6,825 bases of DNA from Pseudomonadota bacterium. Lineage in GTDB: Bacteria; Myxococcota_A; Polyangia; Polyangiales; Ga0077539. Of this stretch, positions 5,675 through 6,825 are shown piece by piece. The stretch covers positions 1-6,825 of the forward strand of contig JAEYZO010000481.1 in the NCBI GenBank assembly GCA_023428035.1, given 5' to 3'. Made by a program: the position numbers and the translations under genes. A model generated the notes under the pieces. It was not told the origin of the DNA and did not search any database. It worked only from the letters and a program-made list of their open reading frames with translations. Each line of letters begins with the position of its first letter. The first letter of the stretch is position 1.

Positions 5675-6715
5675 TCAGCCCTCGCCGCGCGCCCGCACGG
5701 CGGCGCGGTGGGCGCGCTTGGCCTCTTCCCAGCGCTCGCGGTCTTCGGCGAGGGTGGTCACCCAGTCGAGGCTCGGCGCGGCGGGGGCTTCACCGGCTTC
5801 GATGGCCTCGGCGAGTCGCTCCGCGAGGCCGCGCTCGAGCTCGTCTCCGGCCACGGTAGCGAGCGCGGCCGACCCGGCCATGGGCCCCGCGCCGGCGAGG
5901 TGACCCGCGGCGACGAGGTCTCGCACGCTGTCGCCGAGCTCCGCGGTGGTCGCGCCGCCGCGGAGGAGGGTCATCGCGACGCGCGCGCCGCTGTCAGCCC
6001 GGAGCGTGCCGTCTTCGACCAGCACTACGGCGGCCTGGAGGTAGTTGCGCACGGGCACCACGCGAGGGCCGTAGCGGCGGAAGAAACCCGGGTCGCTCTT
6101 GCGCTCGAGGTGGATGACGATTCGGCGCACGGGGTCTTCGCGGGGGACCTCGTGGGCGAGGGCGACGATCTCCTCGCGCACGTCGGGGTACACCCCCGCG
6201 GCCTCGAGCACCGCCGCGAGACGTCTCGGCGGGACCTTGCCGCCGAGGATGTCGGCGTAGAGGGAGTAGACCAGCGCGTCGGCCTCGGCGTCGTCGCCGA
6301 AGAGGGTCTCGGGCACCGCGCCGGGCAGGGCCTTTCGCGAGCGCAGCAGCGCCGGGAGCTTGTAGCCGATCTGGTCGCGCAGCGCGCGGAAGCGCAGGCG
6401 CATGATGTGACGCAGCGAGGGCTTGAGGATGAACTCGTCCCACTGGATGCCGTCGAGGCGGAGCTTCGACTCCAGGGTCGAGCGCATCTGCTCGGGGCTC
6501 CCCGAGAGCACCGTGAGGTGGCACGCGGCCCCCGCGCGGAGCTCTCGCAGGAGGACCGTGGCGCCCGCGACGGCGCGCTTCACCTCGGGGGTCTCCATGG
6601 CCGTTCGCACGAGGTCGCGCCACGTGTCGAACTCCGTGTGGAGGTAGGTCTTGTCGAGGTCCCAGCGGAAGATGTGCTGGAGGGGAGGCTCGTCGGCCCC
6701 GTCTTGCGGGCTCAC
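5675..6715 (-). CDS. HAD-fold phosphatase-like protein (App1/LNS2-type catalytic motifs)
   Basis: A 346-residue protein with no signal peptide, probably cytoplasmic. HAD superfamily motifs occur in order: motif I DLDKT (D19, D21, T23), motif II VLSGSP (S71), a motif III lysine in FILKPS (K98) and motif IV GDDAEAD (D141, D142, D146). This layout resembles the App1/LNS2 phosphatidate-phosphatase-like families, so hydrolysis of a phosphate ester with Mg2+ is likely; the substrate is unknown. Residues from about 160 to 346 form a predicted helical, Ala/Glu/Arg-rich C-terminal region that I do not recognise. The start is GTG: an in-frame TAG lies four codons upstream with no start codon between, and motif I begins only 18 residues in, which leaves little room for a later start. 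No Shine-Dalgarno sequence is visible. It begins 9 bases after the preceding partial gene, so translational coupling is possible. Confidence 0.8.
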   Translation of the reverse strand: MSPQDGADEPPLQHIFRWDLDKTYLHTEFDTWRDLVRTAMETPEVKRAVAGATVLLRELRAGAACHLTVLSGSPEQMRSTLESKLRLDGIQWDEFILKPSLRHIMRLRFRALRDQIGYKLPALLRSRKALPGAVPETLFGDDAEADALVYSLYADILGGKVPPRRLAAVLEAAGVYPDVREEIVALAHEVPREDPVRRIVIHLERKSDPGFFRRYGPRVVPVRNYLQAAVVLVEDGTLRADSGARVAMTLLRGGATTAELGDSVRDLVAAGHLAGAGPMAGSAALATVAGDELERGLAERLAEAIEAGEAPAAPSLDWVTTLAEDRERWEEAKRAHRAAVRARGEG

Positions 6716-6724
6716 GGCGCGAGG

Positions 6725-6823
6725 CTACACCCCGCCCCGCCGCGCTGCACGACGCCGGCGTGACACCCCGGCGAAGGCGAGCGCCGCGAGCGCCGCGCAG
6801 AGGCCACCCGCGCGCGGGCTCGT
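6725..6823 (-). CDS. C-terminal end of a MYXO-CTERM-like membrane-anchored protein (partial)
   Basis: The last 32 codons of a gene whose body lies beyond the right edge of the window. The frame reads TSPRAGGLCAALAALAFAGV, then SRRRRAARRGGV and a TAG stop at 6727-6725. A hydrophobic Ala/Leu stretch of about 15 residues followed by an Arg cluster at the extreme C-terminus is the layout of MYXO-CTERM or PEP-CTERM sorting tails, which in myxobacteria anchor surface proteins before processing by a rhomboid-like or myxosortase-type protease (family knowledge). The hydrophobic stretch is short, and the characteristic Cys ahead of it would lie outside the window if present. The stop is only 9 bases before the GTG start of the next gene, which suggests co-transcription. 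In DNA this GC-rich a random frame can look Ala/Arg-rich, so this is a probable call only. Confidence 0.5.
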   Translation of the reverse strand, partial: TSPRAGGLCAALAALAFAGVSRRRRAARRGGV

Positions 6824-6825
6824 AC

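Overview
This window is very GC-rich, and every gene I can support lies on the minus strand, so reading order runs from high to low coordinates. The gene content points to Myxococcota, probably a Polyangiales or Sandaracinus-like lineage (inference). Supporting signs are lipoproteins with Asp-Val-Pro linkers, long tandem Cys-rich modules with a MopE-type CDGxDNxCNG motif, an AgmX/PglI-type C-terminal domain, and the end of a protein with a MYXO-CTERM-like hydrophobic plus poly-Arg tail.

Layout in transcription order: (1) 6823-6725, C-terminal end of a membrane-anchored, MYXO-CTERM-like protein, cut by the window edge. (2) 6715-5675, a HAD-fold phosphatase-like protein with a GTG start. (3) 5615-4293, a lipoprotein with a von Willebrand A domain. 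(4) 4186-3188, NAD-type isocitrate dehydrogenase, the only clear central-metabolism gene. (5) 3135-2617, a small exported protein with an AgmX/PglI-like two-cysteine domain. (6) 2575-117, a large Cys-rich repeat lipoprotein whose reading frame is broken by one missing base near 1080-1082; restored, it is 819 codons. (7) 117-1, the start of another lipoprotein, overlapping the stop of (6) as TGATG and cut by the window edge.

At least five of the seven products carry an export or membrane-anchor signal, so the region mostly encodes cell-envelope or surface proteins; the dehydrogenase and the HAD protein appear cytoplasmic. Intergenic gaps are 9, 59, 106, 52, 41 and -1 bases. The 106-base gap before the dehydrogenase holds nested inverted repeats and the only good Shine-Dalgarno sequence, so it is the likeliest start of a separate transcript. 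No stretch over 300 bases lacks a gene. I see no tRNA, rRNA, CRISPR array, insertion sequence or phage gene.

No named multi-gene system (defence, secretion, biosynthesis) is evident. The most unusual object is gene 6: an N-terminal lipid anchor, seven 52-53 residue Cys modules, a putative metal-binding motif, and a C-terminal domain built of three related Cys-bounded units, interrupted by a frameshift.
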